Positions 1-7,871 of a stretch of 64,000 bases of DNA are shown piece by piece. The notes below the pieces were generated by a model. The model did no database searches, was not told the DNA's origin, and saw nothing but the letters and a program-made list of their open reading frames with translations. Where the stretch lies: assembly GCF_048268085.1 (NCBI RefSeq), contig NZ_JBLWWF010000022.1, positions 5,726 through 69,725 of the forward strand, written 5' to 3'. Source of the DNA: Neptunicella sp048268085 (GTDB taxonomy: Bacteria > Pseudomonadota > Gammaproteobacteria > Enterobacterales > Alteromonadaceae). The stretch's first letter is position 1, and the number at the start of each line of letters is the position of its first letter. The translations under genes were made by a program, and so were the position numbers.

Positions 1-18
1 AAAACGTTGATTACTCAT
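1..18 (-). CDS. Start of a gene running off the left edge (first 6 codons)
   Basis: An ATG on the minus strand at 18 opens a frame reading MSNQRF before the window ends. It is preceded by a good ribosome binding site (AGGAG, about 24-28) and by a MerR-type promoter at 53-83. The product cannot be identified from six residues. As the gene directly downstream of a MerR-type regulator it is probably the regulator's target. MerR neighbours of this type are often oxidoreductases, but that is only inference. Confidence 0.6.
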
Positions 19-52
19 TGTTACTCCTGTTGTCGTGGGATATAAAAACATC

Positions 53-83
53 ACTCTACAACCTCGAGTAAACTCTAAGTCAA
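53..83 (-). promoter_or_regulatory. MerR-type promoter with 19-bp spacer and operator
   Basis: On the minus strand a -35 box TTGACT (83-78) and a -10 box TAGAGT (58-53) are separated by exactly 19 bp. An imperfect inverted repeat, CTTAGAGTTTACTCGAGG (79-62), fills the spacer. A 19-bp spacer with a palindrome inside it is the hallmark of promoters that MerR-family proteins activate by DNA distortion. The site lies between the merR-like gene ending at 93 and the gene starting at 18, so the regulator probably activates that gene. Confidence 0.75.
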
Positions 84-92
84 CACCCCATG

Positions 93-449
93 CTAATCGG
101 TGGTTTGTTGCTTGTAATAGTCAATTTTGTCTTGCAGTTTTTGCAAATGTGCCACATCGGTGGCGATCCGTGCTTGCAAGTTTTTGGTATGTTGCTCCAG
201 CAATTCAAGTCTGGAAAAGTGAGTCGCATCGCCTTGTTCACGCAGATCGGCGTAGGTTTTAATATCTTGCAGTGGCATGCCAGTGTCTTTAAGGCGTTTA
301 ATAAATGCGATCCAGTCAAGATCAGCCTGGCTAAAACTGCGATGACCACTGCTATTTCGATGAATATGCTTTAACAAGCCTATTTTCTCGTAATATCTGA
401 GGGTATAAACCGATACCTTACTCAATTGGGAAAAGCGCTGAATATTCAT
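93..449 (-). CDS. MerR family transcriptional regulator
   Basis: The 118-residue protein has the N-terminal MerR winged helix-turn-helix (about residues 2-70), with the family signature YTLRYYEKIGLL near residues 16-27. A C-terminal dimerisation coiled coil follows (about 75-115). There is no metal-binding cysteine cluster at the C terminus, so it is more like the AdhR/NmlR-type regulators of aldehyde or redox stress than the metal sensors. It lies upstream of the gene leaving the window at 18, and the 35-bp gap after it contains most of a MerR-type operator. The inducer is not evident. Confidence 0.9.
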   Translation of the reverse strand: MNIQRFSQLSKVSVYTLRYYEKIGLLKHIHRNSSGHRSFSQADLDWIAFIKRLKDTGMPLQDIKTYADLREQGDATHFSRLELLEQHTKNLQARIATDVAHLQKLQDKIDYYKQQTTD

Positions 450-526
450 CTACATTGATTCATCCGTATTAGTCATACCTGAAGGACAGAGCTAAAACCC
501 ATAATATGGGTTGATATAAAACAAAG

Positions 527-931
527 TTAAACACCCAATAATGGTAAATGCTTAACCTTATGATATTGAAGCGATAATTGAATACAATGCTGTAACGGTG
601 CGGTGGGGATATGATCATCCAGCCTAAAAATAATGGCTCGGTTCCCCTGATAATTAAACAACTCGCCATAACGCTGTTTAAATGTCTCTACCAATGAACT
701 ATTGCAGTTAAAATAAAGGGCGTATTGATCCGGTTGCTTTGCCTTCCAGTCAATCCGGATGGTGCTACCATGTTGAGCAATATAGCTTGGCTCACCCCAT
801 TTTAAGGTCTCAACTATTTCGCCTATTTCAAGCTCATTAGCGACAGTGAGAATAAGCTCGCGAAGATTCAACATCAGTGGCCGAATATGCGCAGGATAAG
901 TGGCAAACTTGGTTTTAACCTGCTCATTCAT
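527..931 (-). CDS. DUF1801 domain-containing protein
   Basis: This small cytosolic protein of about 134 residues has the DUF1801 (YdhG/CyaY-like fold) pattern, including a WGEPSY-type segment and a GNRAIIFRL-like strand near the end. The family is widespread and its biochemical role is unclear. I chose the ATG at 931. The frame can be extended to a TTG at 958, nearly touching the upstream ppiC stop, so a nine-residue longer form with translational coupling is possible. It is transcribed in the same direction as ppiC and fxsA. Confidence 0.75.
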   Translation of the reverse strand: MNEQVKTKFATYPAHIRPLMLNLRELILTVANELEIGEIVETLKWGEPSYIAQHGSTIRIDWKAKQPDQYALYFNCNSSLVETFKQRYGELFNYQGNRAIIFRLDDHIPTAPLQHCIQLSLQYHKVKHLPLLGV

Positions 932-959
932 ACTCTGGTGCTGACACTTGCTTATCAAG

Positions 960-1235
960 TTAATTCCGATACAACGTTTTAATCAGATGAAAACCAAATT
1001 GTGTTTTAATTGGCCCATGTACTTGTAATATGGGCTTTTTAAACACCACATTATCGAACGCTTTTACCATCTTGCCTGGGCCAAATTCACCTAAATCCCC
1101 ACCCTTTTTACCGGAAGGACAAAGTGAATGTTTTTTAGCTAAATCGTGAAAATTACCGCCTTTATCCAATAGGCTTTTAATTTTCTCCGCTTCTTGTCTG
1201 GTTTTAACCAATATATGACAGGCACAGGCTTTCAT
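960..1235 (-). CDS. ppiC: Peptidyl-prolyl cis-trans isomerase C (parvulin)
   Basis: The 91-residue single-domain rotamase has no signal peptide, so it is the small cytosolic PpiC type rather than SurA or PpiD. Family motifs visible are CHILVKT at the N terminus, the central GGDLGEFGPGKMV and the C-terminal FGFHLIK, covering the whole parvulin fold. It catalyses cis-trans isomerisation of proline peptide bonds. It sits 19 bp downstream of fxsA and just ahead of the DUF1801 gene on the same strand. Confidence 0.93.
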   Translation of the reverse strand: MKACACHILVKTRQEAEKIKSLLDKGGNFHDLAKKHSLCPSGKKGGDLGEFGPGKMVKAFDNVVFKKPILQVHGPIKTQFGFHLIKTLYRN

Positions 1236-1254
1236 CGCTATTTCTCTTTTAAAT

Positions 1255-1770
1255 TCAATCTGGCTTGTTTAGCTTATCGCGATCGGGGGCATCTTTGTTT
1301 TCATATTCCCCTTCAATAATATCGCCATCCTGCTGTGACGGTGGGGGCGACTGAAAATCAGCATGAAACTGCCCACCAAAACCCGATTGTTGCTGACGGT
1401 TAATATTATTCACCATTTGTACTTGCATACGTTGCATGATAGCCCGAGCAATAAATGGACGGGTGACAGGCAGACATAACAAAAAACCGACGGTGTCAGT
1501 AATGAAACCGGGCGTCACCAACATCACACCGGCAATGACCAGCAACAATCCTTCAGCCATTTCCTGACCCGGCATCTGACCACTTTGCATTTTAGTTTGA
1601 GCCTGAAACAGCGTTGCCAAACCTTGCTGACGTACCAGATATGAACCAATGGCAGCGGTAATAATGACAATAGCCACGGTATTCCAACCGCCTATTTGCT
1701 CACCCACATTCACGAGTAAGGCAATTTCTGCGATAGGTAGTATCGCGAATAAAATAAACAATTTTCCCAA
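1255..1770 (-). CDS. fxsA: FxsA family membrane protein
   Basis: The 171-residue inner-membrane protein has the FxsA arrangement: an N-terminal membrane segment (ILFAILPIAEIALLV), a second hydrophobic segment around residues 25-45, and a third around 75-100 (LLVIAGVMLVTPGFITD, a conserved FxsA stretch). A polar glutamine- and aspartate-rich tail follows. In E. coli FxsA relieves phage T7 exclusion by F plasmids; its normal job is unknown. No ATG is available. The TTG at 1770 is supported by an AGGA ribosome binding site eight bases upstream. Confidence 0.88.
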   Translation of the reverse strand: MGKLFILFAILPIAEIALLVNVGEQIGGWNTVAIVIITAAIGSYLVRQQGLATLFQAQTKMQSGQMPGQEMAEGLLLVIAGVMLVTPGFITDTVGFLLCLPVTRPFIARAIMQRMQVQMVNNINRQQQSGFGGQFHADFQSPPPSQQDGDIIEGEYENKDAPDRDKLNKPD

Positions 1771-1843
1771 AATTGGTTTCCTGCTTTAAAGGTGTATTTA
1801 AACGTTATGGCACTAAATAACCCAATACCAAGCCCGCAAATCG

Positions 1844-3277
1844 TTACAAAATGTTGATCAGTTTCTCAATCCCCGCGGGAATCGCCCGCTGGCTAATATG
1901 ACCAAAGCCTAACACTAACAGTTTGTGATTATAGTTACCTGTACTAAATTCCTTGGCACTATGCAGTTTGATCCCTACCTGTTTGGCGCGTATCACTATT
2001 TCCTTACTGGACCATTGACTCTCTACCGCCACTGCCACATGCACGCCGGCCAAAATAGGCAATGGCCGGGCTTTGCGGTCAGCCAATGCGTTTAGACTAG
2101 TCACAATGGCCTCGTAACGCTGTCGATAAACCCGCCGCATTTTGCGAATATGCCGCAACAGCTCACCCTGCACGATAAATTGGGCCAAGGCTTCTTGTGT
2201 CACCACCGGATTGTGCCAGTCAGTTTGCTGTTTAGCGGTGGTTAATGCCGATATGGCCCAGTCTGGTGCGACAACAAAACCACAGCGTATATCTGGCAAC
2301 ATACATTTGGAAAAAGTTCCAACATAAAACACGCTGGCATGTCGATCATGAGTTTGCAAAGCATCAATCGGTGGGCCGGTAAGACGAAATTCACTGTCAT
2401 AATCATCTTCGATAATCACCATATTGTGCTGCGCAGCTAAGGCCAGTAATTGAGCTCGACGCGCAGCAGACATGGCGACACCGGTTGGAAACTGATGCGA
2501 AGGTGTGACATAGACAATATTAACCGATGCGGGAATGTCCGACACCACGATCCCTTCATCATCCACCGGAATATGGATTATCTGTGCACCGGCTGCCGAG
2601 AAAGCCATGCGTGCCATTGGATAACCGGGATCTTCCATGGCAATGCGAGTATGACCACTTTTAACCAAAATACGTGCAATTAGATCAAAGGCTTGCTGGG
2701 CCCCCGTGGTAACCAGTACTTGCCCAACATGGCACGCAACAGCTCGGGAATGGGAGACAAAACCAGCGATAGCCTGACGTAAATTAGCCTGACCTTGTGG
2801 ATCAGGAGCCGCTAACAGGCCTTTTGACTGCAATCGAATTTGGCGATTAATGTACCGTTGCCAAACACTAAACGGAAATTCACTCAAGTCCGGACTACCG
2901 ACGGAGAAGTCCCATTGAGATTGTACTCCTGACTCGACATCGAATCTGACAGGGTGGTTCCAATAATCATTAATGCGAGGGTCAATTGACTGAACCGGAG
3001 TTGAGCTGACTGCGGGTAGGGAAACATCCGCCACAAAAGTTCCGGCTCCAAGTTGACTGTATAAATAGCCTTCACTAACCAGCATATCGTAAACACCAAT
3101 CACGGTATTACGGGAAACAGCTAAACTCTGAGCTAATTTGCGAGTTGCCGGCATACGCAAACCCGCTTTTAAACGTCCGTCCATAATGGCAGTCGATAAT
3201 TGTCGATGCAGTGAATCCAGCAACTCACCACGCTTGAGTTCGGCTAGATTTAATTCCAACTCTAAAATTGGTTCCAT
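1844..3277 (-). CDS. MocR-type (GntR/aminotransferase) transcriptional regulator
   Basis: An N-terminal GntR winged helix-turn-helix (about residues 10-80, with MPATRKLAQSLAVSRNTV) is fused to a class I aminotransferase-like domain (about 110-477). PLP-binding features are visible, including DDYDSEFR and the lysine in GTFSKCMLPDIRCG. This is the MocR/PdxR architecture, in which the aminotransferase domain senses PLP or an amine rather than making product. The start is uncertain: the frame continues upstream to a TTG at 3307, while the ATG at 3277 gives 477 residues. It is divergent from the thioredoxin-like gene at 3411, which may be a target because MocR proteins often control divergent neighbours. 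Confidence 0.88.
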   Translation of the reverse strand: MEPILELELNLAELKRGELLDSLHRQLSTAIMDGRLKAGLRMPATRKLAQSLAVSRNTVIGVYDMLVSEGYLYSQLGAGTFVADVSLPAVSSTPVQSIDPRINDYWNHPVRFDVESGVQSQWDFSVGSPDLSEFPFSVWQRYINRQIRLQSKGLLAAPDPQGQANLRQAIAGFVSHSRAVACHVGQVLVTTGAQQAFDLIARILVKSGHTRIAMEDPGYPMARMAFSAAGAQIIHIPVDDEGIVVSDIPASVNIVYVTPSHQFPTGVAMSAARRAQLLALAAQHNMVIIEDDYDSEFRLTGPPIDALQTHDRHASVFYVGTFSKCMLPDIRCGFVVAPDWAISALTTAKQQTDWHNPVVTQEALAQFIVQGELLRHIRKMRRVYRQRYEAIVTSLNALADRKARPLPILAGVHVAVAVESQWSSKEIVIRAKQVGIKLHSAKEFSTGNYNHKLLVLGFGHISQRAIPAGIEKLINIL

Positions 3278-3410
3278 ACATTTATCTATAATTGGCACTT
3301 TTACCAAACCAATTTAACCTGCAGACTATTATTTAGCAACTAACTAGACTATCTGACAATCCGTTATTTAGTGCCATACTGGCCTTTTATAACGGTCGGT
3401 GAGGCTTATT

Positions 3411-4328
3411 ATGAAACATGTATTCTTTTCTTTCTTGCTGGTTGTATTGTTCACACCTGCACAGGCCAGCGAATTTGACATTCAACAAGCTCAGATCAGG
3501 TTAATGGACGCCAGTCCGCAAACGCTGGCGGATTATGCAGATGGCAAACCACTGTACTTAAAGTTTTGGGCCAGTTGGTGTCAGCCTTGTATGCAGCAGA
3601 TGCCCCATTTTCAGCATGTGCAGGAACAATATGGCGATCAAATACAGGTCGTTGCAGTCGATATTGATATTAATGAAACTCGTAACGATATACAGCATGT
3701 GGTTAAACAATTTGGTTTAACCATGCCTATCGCTCTGGATAGCGATCATTCGCTGGCTCAATCATTAAATTTTGTCGGTACGCCTTATCATATATTGATT
3801 AATAAACAAGGTCGGGTAGTGCATAGTGGTCACGAGGCTGATGCTAAGCTGGATCGAAAAATTCAACTACTGGCGGCCGGTTCAGCTAGCCAGTTACCCC
3901 CTATCTTACTGACCGATAAAGACGGCCATAACAGCACTATTTCGCTTGATAGTGAACAACCAACACTATTATTTTTTAGCGCTACCTGGTGTGACTGGTA
4001 TCTGCAAAAAACTCGTCCCGCAATGTCACAAGCGTGTATTGTTGGCCAGCAAAATATTAATCAATTATTTGCCGAGTACCCCAAGTTAAACTTGCGAGGC
4101 GTGGTCAACAATATCTGGACCGAAACCAAGGATCTAAACAACTACATCGACAAGTATCATATTCAGCATCCCATTTCGCTGGATGATTCGGGCGATCTGT
4201 TTTTCTCTTTTGGTATCACCCAAATACCACAATTAATTGTGATTAAACAAGGTAAGGAACTGTTACGTATCAAAGAGTTAACTGACTTACAGCACGTTAA
4301 ACAGCAATTGGCAGCCTATTTACCCTAG
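3411..4328 (+). CDS. Exported tandem thioredoxin-fold (TlpA/ResA-like) protein
   Basis: A signal peptide (residues 1-19, ending AQA) is followed by a TlpA/ResA-like thioredoxin domain with the active site WASWCQPC (cysteines 57 and 60) and a cis-proline segment GTPYH. A second thioredoxin-like domain begins near residue 162 but reads ATWCDWY, so it keeps only the first active-site cysteine. Another cysteine occurs 15 residues later. The protein probably works in the periplasm as a thiol reductant or chaperone. The ATG at 3411 is preferred over a GTG at 3399 because GAGG lies six bases upstream of it. cutA and dsbD follow; DsbD could supply its electrons. Confidence 0.82.
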   Translation: MKHVFFSFLLVVLFTPAQASEFDIQQAQIRLMDASPQTLADYADGKPLYLKFWASWCQPCMQQMPHFQHVQEQYGDQIQVVAVDIDINETRNDIQHVVKQFGLTMPIALDSDHSLAQSLNFVGTPYHILINKQGRVVHSGHEADAKLDRKIQLLAAGSASQLPPILLTDKDGHNSTISLDSEQPTLLFFSATWCDWYLQKTRPAMSQACIVGQQNINQLFAEYPKLNLRGVVNNIWTETKDLNNYIDKYHIQHPISLDDSGDLFFSFGITQIPQLIVIKQGKELLRIKELTDLQHVKQQLAAYLP

Positions 4329-4409
4329 CGCCTGTTTTTAACCCTAATATGGCGTTAATGGTTATAAAAATGCTACAACGGTGAAATGAATCACTTATGG
4401 AGCAGGTCA

Positions 4410-4730
4410 ATGAAGGCGGAGTTTTGTATTGCGCTATGTACATGTCCAGATAAAACCATTGCCACACAAATTGCCCATACCGCTGTTAATCAACGATTAG
4501 CAGCTTGTGTGAATATAATTGACAAGGTTGAATCGGTTTATTTATGGCAAAATGAAACTCAACAGGACAATGAGATCCAGCTGGTTTTCAAGACCCGACA
4601 TCAACTGATAGATGACTTATTTAAGTTAGTCATCAGATTACATCCTTATGATGTCCCGGAATGGCTAATACTGGATGTGGCCAACGGCAGTAATGCTTAC
4701 CTGGACTGGATCCGTGATTCATTAAAATAA
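4410..4730 (+). CDS. cutA: Divalent-cation tolerance protein CutA
   Basis: A protein of about 106 residues spanning the whole CutA1 fold, with the motifs CTCPDK, RLAACVNI and the C-terminal HPYDVPEWL, which is highly conserved in the family. CutA forms very stable trimers and has been linked to copper tolerance, though its true function is unsettled. An ATG at 4386 would add eight residues. The ATG at 4410 is favoured by GGAG seven bases upstream. It lies 24 bp before dsbD, the same order as in E. coli. Confidence 0.93.
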   Translation: MKAEFCIALCTCPDKTIATQIAHTAVNQRLAACVNIIDKVESVYLWQNETQQDNEIQLVFKTRHQLIDDLFKLVIRLHPYDVPEWLILDVANGSNAYLDWIRDSLK

Positions 4731-4754
4731 TTAGATTAAGAGACTATTTCCGAT

Positions 4755-6539
4755 ATGACCTTGTTACGCCTGTTTATTACTAGTTTACTCTTTACCTGTT
4801 GCGTTAGTCTGGCTCAGACAAGTGATCCGTTACAGGATATGTTCAGTGAAGAGCCCCAGTTTTTGCCAGTCGATCAGGCATTCCAGTTTGATTTTACTCA
4901 ACAGGGCGATCAACTTACCCTGAGCTGGCAGATTGCCGATGGCTATTATCTGTATAAAAAACAGTTTAAAACCGTAGTGAAAGACGCCCAACTCGGTGAT
5001 CCTGTATTTCCTGCCGGGATTAAGCACGAAGACGAATTTTTTGGCGAATCAGAAGTATTTTATCAGCAAGTGGATATTCACTATCCAGTCATTGAGTCCG
5101 TACAGGATGGAGTGGTTAAAATACGCTATCAAGGTTGTGCAGATGCTGGCCTGTGTTATCCACCAACAACCAAAGTAGTGTATTTACAAGCGGTGACACC
5201 CAGCAAGGGTGACGTAACCACAACCAACACATCAACCACCTCCGCGAATCAATCACAGCAATTTGATTTAGCGGAACAACTCACCCGTGGCGATAATCTG
5301 GCTTACACATTATTACTGTTTTTAGGTTTGGGAATATTGTTGGCCTTTACACCTTGTGTGTTTCCAATGTATCCAATTTTATCAGCTATCGTACTGGGGC
5401 AAGGTAAACAGATCAGTTCAGCGAAAGCCTTTAGTTTAAGTTTTATTTATGTACAAGGCATGGCCGTAACGTACTCCATATTAGGCCTTATTGTGGCCTC
5501 CGCTGGCGTACAGTTCCAAGCCGCTCTGCAACATCCGGCCATTTTAATTGTTCTCATTGTCATTTTTGTCTTACTGGCATTAGTCATGTTCGGTACGTGG
5601 GAATTACAGTTACCTTCAAAATGGCAGGAAAAACTGAATAACCTCAGTAATCAGCAAACCGCTGGCAGCATAGTCGGTGTATTTATCATGGGTGCCATTT
5701 CCGGTCTGGTTGCTTCCCCCTGTACCACTGCCCCACTCACGGGAATTTTGCTGTTTGTCGCGCAAAGTGGTGATCTCGTGCTCGGCTTTACCGCGCTGTA
5801 TGTATTGAGTCTAGGCATGGGTATTCCATTGATATTATTCGCATTAACCAGTGGAAAATTACTCCCCAAAGCGGGTAGCTGGATGAATGTGGTGAAAGTC
5901 ACTTTTGGCTTTATGATGCTATCGGTAGCGATACTTTTTGTTGAGCGAATGGTTAGTAATATCTGGACCGATTTGGCTTGGTCATTATTAGGTCTAGCCC
6001 TGTTTAGTTATTGGCAAGTAATGAATCAATCCAGCCAACAAACGTTAATGAAAGGCGTACGAACGTTAGTGATATTTCTGGGATTGTTTGCCAGCGCCCT
6101 ATACGGCTATCAACGTTTGTTTCCTACAACAATAGCCACCTCAGCCGACACGGCATCGGCTGTTCAGCATGATGTCAGTTTTATGCGGGTCAAAAATTTG
6201 CAGGATTTCCAAGCCAAGCTGGCGGCGGCCAATGCAGAAGGAAAATCGGTGATGGTGGATTTATATGCTGACTGGTGTGTGGCCTGTAAGGAATTTGAAA
6301 AATATACCTTTCCCAAACCAGTGGTTAAACAAGCCTTGGCGAATACGGTGCTGATGCAAATTGACCTAACCGATAACACGCCTACCAATTTGGGTTTTCA
6401 GGAGCATTTTAACGTATTGGGCTTACCGACCATTCTGTTTTTTGACACCAAAGGGAATGAAATCAGCAGCGGGCGCATCACCGGTTTTATGCAAGCCGAA
6501 CCGTTTGCCAAGCATATCAATAGCATTTTGGCGCCTTAG
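4755..6539 (+). CDS. dsbD: Thiol:disulfide interchange protein DsbD
   Basis: The 594-residue inner-membrane reductase passes electrons from cytosolic thioredoxin to periplasmic acceptors such as DsbC, DsbG and cytochrome c maturation factors. All three domains are present: a signal peptide (1-20); the periplasmic alpha domain with cysteines 128 and 134; a polytopic membrane domain with the two redox cysteines in TPCVFP and SPCTT; and the C-terminal thioredoxin-like domain with WCVAC (cysteines 508 and 511). It is probably in one operon with cutA. Its stop overlaps the small hairpin at 6530-6545. Confidence 0.97.
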   Translation: MTLLRLFITSLLFTCCVSLAQTSDPLQDMFSEEPQFLPVDQAFQFDFTQQGDQLTLSWQIADGYYLYKKQFKTVVKDAQLGDPVFPAGIKHEDEFFGESEVFYQQVDIHYPVIESVQDGVVKIRYQGCADAGLCYPPTTKVVYLQAVTPSKGDVTTTNTSTTSANQSQQFDLAEQLTRGDNLAYTLLLFLGLGILLAFTPCVFPMYPILSAIVLGQGKQISSAKAFSLSFIYVQGMAVTYSILGLIVASAGVQFQAALQHPAILIVLIVIFVLLALVMFGTWELQLPSKWQEKLNNLSNQQTAGSIVGVFIMGAISGLVASPCTTAPLTGILLFVAQSGDLVLGFTALYVLSLGMGIPLILFALTSGKLLPKAGSWMNVVKVTFGFMMLSVAILFVERMVSNIWTDLAWSLLGLALFSYWQVMNQSSQQTLMKGVRTLVIFLGLFASALYGYQRLFPTTIATSADTASAVQHDVSFMRVKNLQDFQAKLAAANAEGKSVMVDLYADWCVACKEFEKYTFPKPVVKQALANTVLMQIDLTDNTPTNLGFQEHFNVLGLPTILFFDTKGNEISSGRITGFMQAEPFAKHINSILAP

Positions 6540-6545
6540 GGCGCC
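6530..6545. terminator. Possible short terminator between convergent dsbD and nagR
   Basis: A perfect six-base stem GGCGCC/GGCGCC with a TTAG loop overlaps the dsbD stop codon and lies 22 bp from the nagR stop. No clear T tract follows on either strand (the plus strand reads TCTGCGGTTTT), so termination is plausible but weakly supported. Confidence 0.35.
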
Positions 6546-6567
6546 TCTGCGGTTTTACCTATCTAAG

Positions 6568-7608
6568 TTAACCGTCCGCAAGGCGCTGGGTGGATTCCCT
6601 TACCACCAATTGAGGCTGGAAGTGTTGATGGGCAATTTTGCCAGTGATTCCTTTACCCGTTCGCTGGGCAATAATATGCGCGATTAGCGATGATGAGGCT
6701 TTACGTGCGATCACACTGATAGGCTGGGCCGCGGTGGTCAGTTTTGGCCATGTCTGACGAGAGAATGGGCTATCCTCAAAGCCAGCGATGGACAATTGCT
6801 CAGGTACCGATACCCCCATTAAACGGCTGGCAAATAACGCACCAGCCGCGATTTCATCGTTACAGGAGAAAATCGCCGTCGGTGGATCATCTAATCCTAG
6901 TAAATATTGCGCCCCTTCCACACCGGTTTTAAAAGAATACTGACCGGCGAAAATATATTCTGGATGCGTTTCAATTTGGTGTTTTTGTAATGCGGCAATG
7001 TAACCATTTTGTCGTTCGTCGGTAGAACGGTGACCTTTATCCCCGCTAATAAACGCAATCTTTTTATGCCCCAAACTAATAAGATGTTCGGTAATATCCA
7101 GCGCTGCTTCATGGTCGTGAATAAAAACACAAGGGGAGGTTTCTTGTTCTTCACAGGAGCCCGATACAACCCGAACAAAATTAACGTCCATCTGCTCCAG
7201 CGCTTCCAGCACTTCTGGCATCTCCGACAAAGGCGGAGAAATAATCAGCCCGGCCAATTGCGAACGGATCACCATCATCCGAATTTCATCCACAATAGTT
7301 TCGCTGGCCGCATTGCAAGGGTGGATTATTAGCTCATAACCTTTGTCTCGGCATTCACTCAAAATACCGTTTTGCATGTCAATAACGTAATACGCATTGG
7401 GATTATCGTAAACATAACCTAGCGCATAAGAACGAGTTCCCGCTAAATTTCGCGCCGCATGATTAGGCTGATAATTCAATGATGCGATCGCTTCGGAGAC
7501 TTTTTTTAGTGTGTCGGCACGCACTGAACCTTCTTGGTTTATCACGCGTGACACGGTTTTTATCGAGACTCCGGCGAGTTCGGCAACGTCTTTAATGGTT
7601 GATTTCAT
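6568..7608 (-). CDS. nagR: LacI-family repressor of chitin/GlcNAc utilisation (NagR)
   Basis: The 346-residue LacI-family protein has an N-terminal helix-turn-helix (residues 3-25, STIKDVAELAGVSIKTVSRV), a hinge helix, and a periplasmic-binding-protein-like effector domain from about residue 60. It is divergent from the TonB-dependent receptor. The locus carries four copies of a palindrome with the CG-centred symmetry typical of LacI-family operators (GACAGCGCTGTC). In Alteromonadales and Shewanella this gene is known as NagR, which represses GlcNAc genes until GlcNAc-6-phosphate (or a related signal) is present. That assignment rests on context and operator type. Confidence 0.9.
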   Translation of the reverse strand: MKSTIKDVAELAGVSIKTVSRVINQEGSVRADTLKKVSEAIASLNYQPNHAARNLAGTRSYALGYVYDNPNAYYVIDMQNGILSECRDKGYELIIHPCNAASETIVDEIRMMVIRSQLAGLIISPPLSEMPEVLEALEQMDVNFVRVVSGSCEEQETSPCVFIHDHEAALDITEHLISLGHKKIAFISGDKGHRSTDERQNGYIAALQKHQIETHPEYIFAGQYSFKTGVEGAQYLLGLDDPPTAIFSCNDEIAAGALFASRLMGVSVPEQLSIAGFEDSPFSRQTWPKLTTAAQPISVIARKASSSLIAHIIAQRTGKGITGKIAHQHFQPQLVVRESTQRLADG

Positions 7609-7765
7609 TTTAGTCTTTCCAAATTCAATAGCGCATTGTTAACACAGAGACGCATTTGATTACCAGCAAGAATTATTTGATAGCTGCAAGATCAACAAAC
7701 CCATATGTTATTTTTTTGTAATTATTATTTGCGTTCTGAAAAACCCTGTTGTAAATTTAACCACA

Positions 7766-7783
7766 AATGACAACGCTGTCATG
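7766..7783. promoter_or_regulatory. NagR operator 1 (nagR/TonB receptor intergenic)
   Basis: AATGACAACGCTGTCATG is a near-perfect palindrome matching the other three sites except for an A at one core position. It lies 158 bp upstream of nagR and 89 bp upstream of operator 2, so it could serve either direction or allow a repression loop. It also creates a false ATG that opens the receptor reading frame too early. Confidence 0.85.
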
Positions 7784-7832
7784 TTTTATTTTTTATAAAA
7801 CAGGCAAGTGGTTGTCATTTTTAAAGACGCCA

Positions 7833-7850
7833 AATGACAGCGCTGTCAAT
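7833..7850. promoter_or_regulatory. NagR operator 2 (TonB receptor promoter)
   Basis: AATGACAGCGCTGTCAAT is a palindromic NagR-type operator. Its last base is the first base of a TATAAT hexamer (7850-7855), so the operator would occupy the promoter spacer. If that hexamer is the -10 box, transcription would start near 7862, which is very close to the GTG at 7872. A start further upstream, near operator 1, is therefore also possible. Confidence 0.88.
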
Positions 7851-7871
7851 ATAATAAAAGAGGACACTACA

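Noticed and set aside
7767..7871. N-terminal extension of the TonB receptor frame to the ATG at 7767
   Set aside because: The ATG is part of NagR operator 1, there is no ribosome binding site, and the extra 35 residues do not form a signal peptide. The GTG at 7872 has AGAGG and is followed by a normal signal sequence.
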